Positions 1 to 9,345 of a stretch of DNA of 64,000 nt are shown here, piece after piece. Every line of letters begins with the position of its first letter. Within the stretch, counting starts at the first letter, position 1. The position numbers and the translations under genes were made by a program. Source of the DNA: Galaxea fascicularis (taxonomy: Eukaryota > Cnidaria > Anthozoa > Scleractinia > Euphylliidae); NCBI GenBank assembly GCA_948470475.1, contig OX419336.1:22760445-22824444 (forward strand), given 5' to 3'. Below the pieces are notes generated by a model. The model was not told where the DNA came from, did no database searches, and saw only the letters and a program-made list of their open reading frames with translations.

Positions 1-575
1 AAACCACACCTACGAGAGCGGATTTGCATGTAGGAAACAGGTGGTGGGGTGTGCAAGGAGTGACATATTTTGTGTGTAACATAATTGTGGGGCCCACAGT
101 TTTAGCTAAAACTGTGAGCCCCAAAAATTTTTTAATTTTTTAATTTTTTAAGATTGAACTAGTGAGCAGCACGTCTGGGAGCTCTAAGAGTTGTAAAACG
201 ATTTATTTTATCCTACGCGTTTCGTGTGACTAACGCACACTTCATCAGGGATGTTTTACAATACAACACAGGGGACCTGTATATACCTATGTACCTACTG
301 TGGGCCCCACAATTATGTTACGCACAAAATATGTCACTCCTTGCACACCCCGTCGGCTGTTTCCTACATGCAAATCCGCTCTCGTAGGTGCGGTTTTACG
401 TAATGTAAAAAAATTTTTTTACTCTCTTATGTAGGTATATATACAGGTCCCCTGTGTTGTATTGTAAAACATCCCTGATGAAGTGTGCATTAGTCACACG
501 AAATGCGTAGGATAAAATAAATCGTTTTACAACTCTTAGAGTTCACAGACGTGCTGCTCACTAGTTCAATCTAAA
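1..575. mobile_element. Penelope-like terminal sequences, two copies in inverted orientation
   Basis: Two units occur in opposite orientation. Bases 1-102 are repeated as reverse complement at about 299-395, and bases 150-298 as reverse complement at about 420-575. Each unit contains the string CCTGATGAAGTGTGC, then CACACGAAA, then GCGTAGGATAAAATAAATC (472-525 on plus; about 199-250 on minus). A CTGATGA...GAAA arrangement around a short stem is typical of the terminal repeats of Penelope-like retroelements, which are known to carry hammerhead-ribozyme-derived motifs. No reverse transcriptase is visible here, so this is a terminal-repeat remnant or a non-autonomous derivative. It lies in, or just upstream of, intron 1 of PAP copy 1. 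The left end is cut by the window. Confidence 0.55.
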
Positions 576-1126
576 AAAATTCTTAAAAAATTTAATTTTA
601 TCCTAAATGGATTCATAAAAACAGAGTAGATCCTTCTTTTAATATTATTATTGATCTTTAGTGGATCTTAGTAGTAAAAAGCCCCTCCTCGTTAACTCTT
701 ATCTTTTCTTCTTGCTCCTATTGTAATAATCTTGTAATCATTTATTCATTGTGGAGTACCTGAGATGTATTTTTCAGTTCCACCTTAAATAACGTATAGT
801 ATGTTATCGTGTAGTTGGTTCCTTTAGCTTACACTGAACTAAAATTGGGGCCTAGAGGAAATGCAGATGTCATTTTGACAGATACTAATATGTTTCAAGG
901 GTAAGAGTAGACTCCAGGGGAGTTGCAGATTTGGGAAAAATATGCCACCACATGTATAGAATTTGTGATGGTCTCCAAGCCTGCTTCACATTAACTTGTT
1001 GCACAGTATCATGAAAAACAGATGCCATGCTGTAGTCTGGCCTTACATCCTTCCTGTATCATGGTCTATGAGGAAAGTGGGGAAGAAATTTAAGAAACAG
1101 ATGTATCTTTTCTGTTTTCATTCCAG

Positions 1127-4100
1127 ATGAGACTGCTATTGTTAAGTATCATGATGGATCTAGTCCACATTGGTCTGTTGTGACAGGAAACATCAGCAAA
1201 ACCTATACAGCTAATGACATGTGTTCATCACCAGCCAATGGTACACAGTTTGTTGATCCTGGTTTTATTCATGATGTTTTGTTAACAAATCTCAAGCCAG
1301 GAACACAATACTATTACTCTTATGGTTCAGGAAAGGTTAGTTAATTAGTTAATACCTTCTTCCTAAATAGGGACTTGATGGTGGTACCATTGGCTACGTA
1401 TAGCACAAAATTGAGACCCAAATATAATTACATAATTATATAATTCAATTTTGCTCCATAATTTTAGTTTAAAGACTTTTGCTAGACATCACGAACTGTC
1501 CCCTAACCCTAATTTGTAACTAAACAGTAACAGTTTTGTCACACATGAAGAACACGACACTTTGTGCCATCTATTGTGATGTACTGGGAATCTCATTATG
1601 TCAGTATATTGGACATTTATGAGATTTTGATAATTAATCGTGACCTTTGATCACTTCCTTTTTTCTCACAACCTTTATGTTAGATTGAGCAGTGTTGCTA
1701 TAAGGAGAGAAATTAAACATTGGTCACATTGGTCTTAGGGGTTAAAGAGTTTAATAATCAATTCAATTCACCAAACAGAATGCATTGATTTATTAGTTGC
1801 AAACAAGTAGGACCTCAGGTGTTCATGTTTGTCAATTCAGGCAATGAGTCCTGTGCACCATTTCACCACTGCACCACCAGTGGGTTCAGATGATCCATTC
1901 ACAGCTCTGGTGTATGGGGACATGGGTGTGTCTCCTGTACCTCGTGCATATAAAACAGCTGACTATGCAAAAGAGGAAGCAGAGAGGGGAGCTGCATTTG
2001 TCTTCCACAATGGTGATATATCATATGCGCGAGGTTATGTAAGTTGACAGAATTTCTTTTGTTTTAATCAACAAAATTTGATCATTGCCCTAGGTTCCTG
2101 AAATCTTCATGAGCCGGTAGTCCCAAGGGCTATGTGGAAAAATATATATAAAATTAATGTCCTCGAGTTTAACAAGGGTGAAAGTACCAATCAATCTGTT
2201 TTCATCATGTTTTGTGCAGCACAAAGACCAGGCAACTAGGCTGGAGGTTTTGGGTGGATGCTTATTGAGCACACTGTGACAGTGTTCCTTAAGTACCGTA
2301 AAGACTCGCAGATAAGCCGCACTCGCAGATAAGCCGCACCCCGAGTTTACTGTACCTGAGCTACTTTTGTCAGCAGGATGAAAATCCTAACTTTTAATGT
2401 GAATGATTTCCGATGTAATGTACCTTATTTTTACTTATTGTAGTGGGAACTAAACTTTGACTAACTTGAACTAAAGTTTAAAGGTATAAGCAAAATAATT
2501 TTACAGTTTGGCAGAAAAATTGTTGTAATATTCTGGATAACATTTTTTTTTGGTTTGACTTTTTGCCTTTTTTTTTCAATCACAAAAATTGTCAACATCA
2601 AATCCCCAGAAAACAGTAGCAATAAGATAGCTGATTGATAAACTGAATTCTCACACCTCTGCAATGAATCTCTTCCCTTTGTAGGCTTACATCTGGGAAC
2701 AGTGGTTTGCGATAATTGAACCCTATGCTACCATTCTACCATATATGGTTGGTATTGGGAACCACGAACAGGATCACTTGTCTGGAGGGTCAAAAGACCC
2801 CAGTGGGGCCCCTGGAGAGGGGTTCCACCCATGGTGGGCCCCAGGATTTGGTACTGATTCTGGCGGCGAATGTGGGGTCCCTATGTATTACCGTTTTCAC
2901 ATGCCTGATAATGGCAATGCTGTTTGGTGGTAAGTAAAATATCAATTCTCGCAACAAGTCATCTCATAACAAACTGTTGTAACAGCCACGCCTTGTTCCT
3001 TCTCCTACCTCACACGTTTGTCTCACGTGATTAGTTGGGTTTTTTTGTTCTCCAGGTACAGTTTTGACTATGGCAGTGTTCACTTTATGATGATGAGCAC
3101 AGAGCATAACTTCACCAAGGGGTCTCCTCAGTATGAATGGATGGAGCAAGACTTGAAGAATGTCAATCGCTCAATCACCAGCTGGATAGTGGTTGCTGGT
3201 CATCGAGCCATGTATGCAAGTCAGATACAGTATGGTGAGTGACACTTGCACACAGATTGTACTGTTTGAGAAATTATCTTTATCCATCCCACAGAAGGAT
3301 ATTTGTTTTTCACCCTCCATGTTCCCCTTCATTTTGGAAAACGCTTTTGCTTTGGACAACACCCCACTGTTATGGCAAAGTGTAGATTAGAAGCTGTCCT
3401 CCATATGGTGATTGAGGTTTACTTTGTACAGGAGGGGGGTGAATAGGGGTACGCAAATCCGCCGATCCGCTTTAATTTGATAACCAAATCCGTCAATCCG
3501 TTTAAAAAAATCGTTAAATCCGAATCCGTTCGCTACTTGTCACGTGAAAAGGTGAAAATTGCACCTTGAGCTGTTGTCTGTAAGCTGCACAGTTTCTTAA
3601 AAACGTTCTGACACTTTTTATAGGATCTTTAAGTGCTAAAAACTAAAAGATCTACCTTTAAATTAGAAATCTGTTGTTGATCCTGACTTGTCGCCCAAAG
3701 GGAGTCCTGGCTCCTAACAGGAAAGTGGACCGTCTGTCAAGTTCAGGAATGCTGGAATCTCCATCTTCTGGTTCTTCATCTTCGTCTGTACTTGAGTCGT
3801 ACTCTGGGACCTCCACATTCTCGGGATTACTCTCGCCTGTTTCAACTTCCTCTTTATTCTCGTTTACTTCAGAAGACTCCAAACCTTCAGACAAGGCCAA
3901 GTCGACTCTGTCTTCAGATATCTGAAGTTGTCTCTGGTAAATCATTTCCGGCATCGTTCCATGTCTGGCCATGGTTGTTTCCTGACGGTTTGTTCTTTGC
4001 CGAACGGCAGCTCCATAGCGAAATTTATTTTTTTTTAAGGTAATCATCGCCTTTGCCTCCTTCATTGTAAAAGAATGCAACGCATTCTATTGTCGTCAAC

Positions 4101-5313
4101 TCCATTATTACCTATTAAACACGAACAGATAACTGAGTGAAATCGGCGTACCGGCAGGTCCGGCAGCATGGTCGGCATGTACCTCACGGTTAGGTCATAG
4201 GTCGGCAAACAACGTGCTTCAGAAATGTTCTTTTAAAAAATACGTCCAAGTCAAAGTTTAAGTCAGAGGTCATCCTTCAGATCACTTACCAAATTTACTC
4301 TGTGAAAAACTCCCGGGCAAACTGGACAATAACAGCGCCAAAGACCATAGCTTTCCAATCGAGCCGATCGCAACCAGTACGACACAGTGTCACGGAAAAG
4401 AGCGCGAAAAATAACTGGCGTCCCGCTGGCAACATGTCACAGCGTCCTATTCGTCTTAGTGCGTTACTTTTTCCCTGATGCGTGACATGCAATGAGTTCT
4501 GACCTCGTCCGTGGCAAAAAATGTAAATACCCAGAAACGACGCATTTTTGACGATCGTTCAGATCCACGATCCGAACCTCCTCACAAGCGAAATCCAAAA
4601 TCCGGACCCAAAAAATCGATGAAACCGCAAACCGCTGCAATTTCAGGATCCGCAAATCCGTTACAATTTCGCTCTGAATCCGAAATCCGGGCAAAATAAT
4701 TTTCAGGATCCGCCGATCCGTTAGCCTATTCACCCCCCTCGTACAGGAAGATGATCAAGTTGGTACATTGTCAATAGATTAAGGATTAACCCTTGAAAGG
4801 ACCGTCATTCCATCCAGGGGTTAGTTGTATGTTTTAGTTGTTCCATTCCCCAGATACCGTTGTGGAGTTCCAACTGTGCTAGGCTAATTTTACAGTTGTT
4901 TCAAACTTTCAAACAGACTCCTTGTTGGGGTGTTCAACACGCGAAGGTACTTACAATTCATCTTTACTTTTGCAGCTGACTACATCATTTCAGTTGGTAT
5001 GCAAAAGTCGTTTGAGTCGCTGCTTCTTGAATACAAAGTTGACTTAGCTTTCTGGGCGCATTATCACAGCTATGAGCGAACCTGTCCTGTAAAGTTGGGG
5101 CACTGCACCTCTGGAGCGCCTGTGCACATCGTAGTGGGGACAGCGGGGAAGAATGTAGATTTGGAAGATTATTTCCCTGTTAGCTGGTCCGAATATCATG
5201 AAAATAACTATGGATATGGCCGATTAACTCAAGCTAATCGTTCAGCACTTCACTGGGAATGGATCGAGAACACCAGCGGTCAAGTCAAGGACGAAGTGTG
5301 GTTGACTAAATAA
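1127..5313 (+). CDS. Large purple acid phosphatase, copy 1 (5'-truncated by window edge)
   Basis: Secreted or lysosomal-type binuclear metallophosphatase of the large, plant-like PAP group (often named PAP27-like). Visible coding exons: 1127-1335, 1841-2038, 2685-2929, 3056-3234, 4976-5313 (stop TAA). All junctions are GT-AG and the phases are continuous; phases and exon order match PAP copy 2 downstream. The first exon (signal peptide and N-terminal domain) must lie left of the window. Metal-binding motifs are in order: YGDMG, GDISY, GNHE, AGHRAMY and AHYH, so all seven ligands (D, D, Y, N, H, H, H) are kept. The last motif has Ala where most PAPs, including copy 2, have Gly before the first His, and the fourth has GHRA instead of GHRP. 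Intron 3234-4976 contains a 1.3 kb transposon. An AATAAA overlaps the stop codon. Family assignment is secure; substrate is unknown. Confidence 0.88.
2295..2345. repeat. Short AGATAAGCCGCACTCGC repeat remnant
   Basis: The unit AGATAAGCCGCAC occurs twice in a row behind a TACCGTAAA motif. The same TACCGTAAA start opens the larger element at 6365. It is probably one end of a degraded MITE in a PAP copy 1 intron. Confidence 0.35.
3432..4740. mobile_element. 1.3 kb TIR DNA transposon in PAP copy 1 intron
   Basis: The ends are perfect inverted repeats (GAGGGGGGTGAATAGG at 3432-3447; its complement at 4725-4740), flanked by the direct repeat GTACAG at 3426-3431 and 4741-4746, the target-site duplication. 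The matching flank can be read as 8 bp (GTACAGGA) because GA starts both options. Behind each TIR is a cluster of ATCCG motifs (for example 3457-3530 and 4560-4730), like subterminal transposase-binding repeats. The interior holds an acidic ORF on minus (3658-4080) but no recognisable transposase. The superfamily is not resolved; 8-bp TSDs would suit hAT or P-like. Confidence 0.75.
3658..4080 (-). CDS. Hypothetical acidic ORF inside the TIR transposon
   Basis: An open frame of 140 codons from ATG to stop lies wholly within the transposon at 3432-4740. The product has a basic N-terminal third followed by a strongly acidic Glu/Asp/Ser-rich middle around residues 65-115 (motif DSSTDEDEEPEDGD). 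I recognise no catalytic motif. It may be the remnant of an accessory or DNA-binding protein of the element, or chance; the compositional bias alone does not prove expression. Confidence 0.3.
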   Translation of the reverse strand: MHSFTMKEAKAMITLKKNKFRYGAAVRQRTNRQETTMARHGTMPEMIYQRQLQISEDRVDLALSEGLESSEVNENKEEVETGESNPENVEVPEYDSSTDEDEEPEDGDSSIPELDRRSTFLLGARTPFGRQVRINNRFLI

Positions 5314-5509
5314 AGCTTCTTTGTTTTTCGTTGGACGATTGGAAGAGTGGCCTGTGGGGACACTAACACAGAAGGCAATAGCTGAGTTTAATTTAAAAAA
5401 AAAACTTTTTGTAATAATTTCGGATCAATGTCAGCATCTGGAAAACTTTGATCAAACTCGACATCCTCCTGACAATATGGTAAAAAATGAAGTATAAAGT
5501 CGTTACGAG

Positions 5510-5737
5510 GAAGAAACTGGTCTCATGGACACAATTGAGACTGAAAAAAAAGGAAGAATAGAGCACAAAAATTCCTTCAATAAATGACGGATTAATGTCA
5601 TTATCTGGGCAACTGCGCACCTACCCCTCCCCTAATCCAACAAGTTATAATAAGCTAATAAGTGAGTGTTAATGTTCTAAGGTTAGGGGAGGAGTGGGTG
5701 TGCATTTGCCCAGTACTGACATTGATCCCCCTCGCTT
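5510..5737. repeat. MITE copy A in the PAP copy 1 3' flank (inverted relative to copy B at 26185)
   Basis: Contains a foldback around CTACCCCTCCCCTAA and TTAGGGGAGG. The stretch from the TCGTTACGAG-like left end through GCACAAAAATTCCTTC to the GATCC end is repeated, as reverse complement, in PAP copy 2 intron 4. A further partial piece (GGATCAATGTCAGCATCTGG) is at 5423-5442. Confidence 0.6.
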
Positions 5738-5829
5738 CATATTTTACTCAAATTATTCCAAAGGACGGAAATAACTTTCACAAAGATGAAGCATTCAATT
5801 CCTCGGTGAATTGTTTATTGATTTTAGTT

Positions 5830-6032
5830 GACTTAAAGGGCCCCAGTCAGCCTCCGCCATTTTCAATGACATCGAAATTATTGATAATGCATGGTGAAGC
5901 GAAATCTTATTGCTTTATTGTAAGTTGTGTTCCTGAAAGTATGTTCAATTATCTGTTGTAGTTCCACCGTGATTTCCTTTGTTTCGACGTCCTCCTAATA
6001 AAATATAAGAGCCAAATTCTCGCCTGTAAACC

Positions 6033-6065
<33 letters not shown>

Positions 6066-6069
6066 AGTC
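5830..6069. repeat. Foldback MITE with AAAGGGCCC-AGTCAGCC ends
   Basis: Inverted ends: CTTAAAGGGCCCCAGTCAGCC on the left and the complement of TTAAAGGGCCCTAGTCAGCC on the right, about 240 bp apart, with no coding content. The outer GAC/GTC bases extend the pairing. Confidence 0.6.
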
Positions 6070-6364
6070 GCCCTATGAATTTTGTACATTATCGCTAAAA
6101 ATTTCAAATGTTTGTAGAGAAAGTTTAATACAAATTTTTCACTTATATATATACCCGTTTCATAACCACTGATTGGAATTAAGAAGTGTTTTACTACTTT
6201 TTTGGTTTCGGAAGCAACATTAACTTGAATTTATAGTTTCTTAGTTTTAGTATTCGAAGGTGAAACGCCAAGCAAAGCATATTCAGGTTCAGTCGAAACT
6301 TTTCCTAATAATAACTCAGTCGTGCGGATTTATAGATGTGCAGCTCTTAAAAACATGTTGACAT

Positions 6365-7132
6365 ACCGTAAATCCTCTATTAAGCCCCCCGGGGGGCTTA
6401 TTTTTTTTTCAAGCACTTTTGAGGGGGGGGCTTAAAAGAGAGGGGGGGCTTATTTAATTTAGCGATGTTTCAAGGTGTAGAGAGGCCAAACACGACTCCT
6501 ATTGGTCAGGATAGGAAATTCAATCACGTCAGAGCAAAGCTCTGACGAGTACATCTTTTAAAGACCTTTCTTTTCTATATGAAATAAGGGGAGGGTTTTT
6601 GAATATTTTTCTTAGTAAGGGCTAGTATTGTATAAGATGCCGTTTGTTCATAAGAATATGTTTGAGATAAGGCATTGATGGGCGGTATTCTGTAACAAAC
6701 GGCAAAAATCTTAAAAAATCTACACCTTGAAACATCACTGAAATTTTTATCTCGTGACGGTTGCATCTTAGAATTTTCACCGACAGGAGCAAGGTTTCTC
6801 GAGGACGGACTTGTGGTTCCCGGGCGGTACACTGCTTTGTCTAACGACAAGAAAATGGTGGCAATTCTCCACAGAGAACTAGAGCGCAAAATTGAGAAAG
6901 TAAAGCATATGAAGTTGGAGGTCATGCCGCCGAAGACCAAAAACAATATGAACTTCCAGCCTGAATAAATGATAACTGATCAGTCCAGGTTAATCCTTAA
7001 TTTTTTTGTGAAGAATTTGGGGAGGGGGAGGGGGGGGGGCTTAATAGAGAGGGGGGGCTTCTTAACTTTCCTCCTCTGAAAAGGGGGGGCTTATTTGAGA
7101 GGGGGGGGGCTTAAAAGAGGATTTACGGTATG
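6365..7132. mobile_element. TIR element with purine-rich ends (TACCGTAAATCCTCT)
   Basis: The left end TACCGTAAATCCTCTATTAA and right end (complement TACCGTAAATCCTCTTTTAA) form about 28-bp inverted repeats, each followed by several AAGCCCCCC or GGGGGGGCTT runs. A TA duplication is possible but not certain. Sequence at 6480-6590 is recognisably related to 20150-20255 in PAP copy 2 intron 1 (shared AGGCCAAACACGA and CTTTTCT-TATGAAA stretches), so this family is dispersed. A coding-like frame lies inside at 6696-6968. Confidence 0.6.
6696..6968 (+). pseudogene. Coding remnant inside the 6365-7132 element
   Basis: From just after an in-frame stop to TAA at 6966-6968 there are 90 open codons without a plausible start. 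The residues look protein-like: a segment GARFLEDGLVVPGRYTAL, then a Lys/Glu-rich helix (RELERKIEKVKHMKLE), ending NNMNFQPE. It may be the last exon of an element-borne or captured gene. I do not recognise the family. Confidence 0.35.
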
Positions 7133-7788
7133 TTTTTTAAGCAAGGTTAGAATATTTCAATAATTTTATCATTTAATGTAATGCATTCATTAAAAGAAGA
7201 TCGCTTCTCTACTTGGGGGATGTGTAACAAATGCTTTCCTCGCCTTTTCCAAAACGTTCCTGTTATAACGAGGTCAGTTTCTTTGACGCGTGTTAATGTC
7301 ACGCACAATTAAAAGGACACCATACGTGTGGGAGAAAGGGTTAGGGAGTAGCCAAGTGTTGTCCACGACCCGAGCGGCGGCCTAGGTTAGTGTCAGCGAG
7401 TGGCATGGAAAGAGCGTAAGATGGGTGTCATGGAGAACAGTTGCTCCCAGCTACGTGTTCCCATACAAGGCTCCTGGAAGGTGGATCAGCAAGCGGAAGT
7501 GATCGTGGCCACTTTTGCTCACCCGAGCCAAACAACCCCGGCATTGCTTCGCTTGGTGCCAGCAACACTTGCCCCCTCAACTGTTTAATAAAACACTAAA
7601 CCAATCATTCGTTACAAACCAGTAACAAATCTTACCTATGTAATTACACTGTAGTTACAACTGAGCATCCACCGATACTGAACTAAATGCGGAGAATAAC
7701 TTGTGTGAAAGCGATGAACTAATAAACAAGGTAACGTGATCAGCCTATAGGAAAGCTCATTGGATGGTGCATCGCGCTTGCCTCCCAC

Positions 7789-7873
7789 GTAGACATTCTT
7801 TTGGCTCGTCACGCAATCTTTCCTCCCCAACTTTGGGAGGAAAGATTGCGTGACGAGCCAAAAGAATGTCTAC
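7789..7873. repeat. Perfect 39-bp-arm hairpin
   Basis: Arms 7789-7827 and 7835-7873 are exact reverse complements around a 7-base loop. The flanks show no longer repeat. Confidence 0.85.
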
Positions 7874-7949
7874 ATAGGACGCTAATCGCACACACATGCA
7901 GGTAATTATGTAATTTGCTGCAAAAGATGGGATCGCATTAGAACACAAA

Positions 7950-8275
7950 GACTTATGCGTCTTCCATTTTATCCGACTGGTGTAAAGACGGGACGAACTA
8001 TATGAGACGCCTAATCCGTGTGGGACAAACTTGGGCAAACATTTGAAATGCGTCTGTTTACTTCGTCTAGTATAAAGACGGGTACAAGACGACTTATACG
8101 TCTAGGAGAACTCTCGCTCGAAATTTCGTCGTTCAAGACGAATTGCGAAGGATAGTTCGTCTAGACGCATAATGCGTCTTGTGCCCGTCTTTATACTGGA
8201 GACGCATAACTAGACGAAGTAGTATGTTCGCCCAAGTTCGTCCAGACGGATAATGCGTCTCTACTATAAAAATGG
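7950..8275. repeat. AGACG-rich nested inverted repeat (MITE-like)
   Basis: The left stretch at 8022-8094 pairs with 8176-8248 (core TATAAAGACGGGTACAAGACG against CGTCTTGTGCCCGTCTTTATA). Many AGACG/CGTCT words lie between, including a second internal palindrome near TTCGTCGTTCAAGACGAA. No coding content. Confidence 0.65.
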
Positions 8276-8277
8276 CC

Positions 8278-8362
8278 AATCATCACGCTTGTTTTCAGAA
8301 GTTCGTAGACTGAAACTTTTGCCCAAGGTGCGCAGCAACTTCTGAAAACACAAGTGATGATT
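8278..8362. repeat. Imperfect hairpin next to the AGACG repeat
   Basis: AATCATCACGCTTGTTTTCAG at the left pairs with CTGAAAACACAAGTGATGATT at the right with few mismatches; the arms are about 27 bases and the loop about 30 bases. Confidence 0.6.
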
Positions 8363-9345
8363 AATCATTAATTTTACGAGGATACATGCGATTACTTGTT
8401 TATCACAATAAGGGCCCTCTTGATTACTAAAAATGCCCTCTGTCTCAGCGTTCGGTAATTTTGCCCTTCAGTGATAAGCTTTGTAAGTCATGGTTTCGCA
8501 TACTGCAAGTTATGACTACAGTAGTTTTCACAATTTTATTTTGAAATTGGCTTATTATTAACTACAGTAATAAAGCCAACCTATTTAGGGGAAACCTGTA
8601 TCCAGGGAATACTTGTTTGTACTGAAAGGTGTGCCTTAAATGGATCCAGAGGTTTCACTGAAAAACGTGACAATGATGCCTTTTGAAATTCGCAGTTTTA
8701 TAGAGTTCATGGCCTCTCAAACATGTATCCCTTCAAATTTTTTAGTTGCATTCTCTTTCAACGTCCATTCTACCTCTTTTCCACAGAGATTTTTTTTATT
8801 TCAGTCGTTATGAGAGGCTGACACTTTTTTTTCTTTAGCGTCTTTAGGGGGAGGGGAGAGGACTGATAATCAGGCTGGCTGACACTGTAGTAGCTACGCA
8901 CGCACAGTGACAATTCAAAGCTTTCGATGGTCGAACCCCTCAGACTGGGCTTCCGGTTATGGCTTTCAAGTTTCGTTGGTTCAACAAACATTTCTGATGT
9001 GACGAAAACTCCTGTCCTGCAAAATTCAGTTCATTGCGCTCGCAAGGATGCAGGGATGCCTTGCCAGAACAGGCACAACTGTGGTCTCTCGTTTTTATAT
9101 TGCGCCGACCGCCGAAAAATATGTTTCGCCACTATGAAATGTCAAAACATTTTAACAACTTGAACTTTACATACGCCACTACCACTAGCGTAATCTGTGC
9201 ATTGCGTGACAGAGTTTATCTTTCTACAGATGGCGTTACGTTGGAAGACACGTAAAAGCCTGGGCGACGAAGCTTGTTTCTTTTGTTTGAACACGCAGGC
9301 TAGGGTTCGTGACGAGAGCGTGCCGATCGCAGGGTGTTTCTCAAG
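8363..9345. other. Upstream region of PAP copy 2
   Basis: About 1 kb with no supported gene. The PAP copy 2 promoter must be here, but I see no clear TATA box at a convincing distance. Small open frames around 8927-9255 have no recognisable product. Confidence 0.4.

Noticed and set aside
5393..5620. Minus-strand 75-codon ORF after PAP copy 1
   Set aside because: It is the translation of the MITE at 5510-5737 and an A-rich run.
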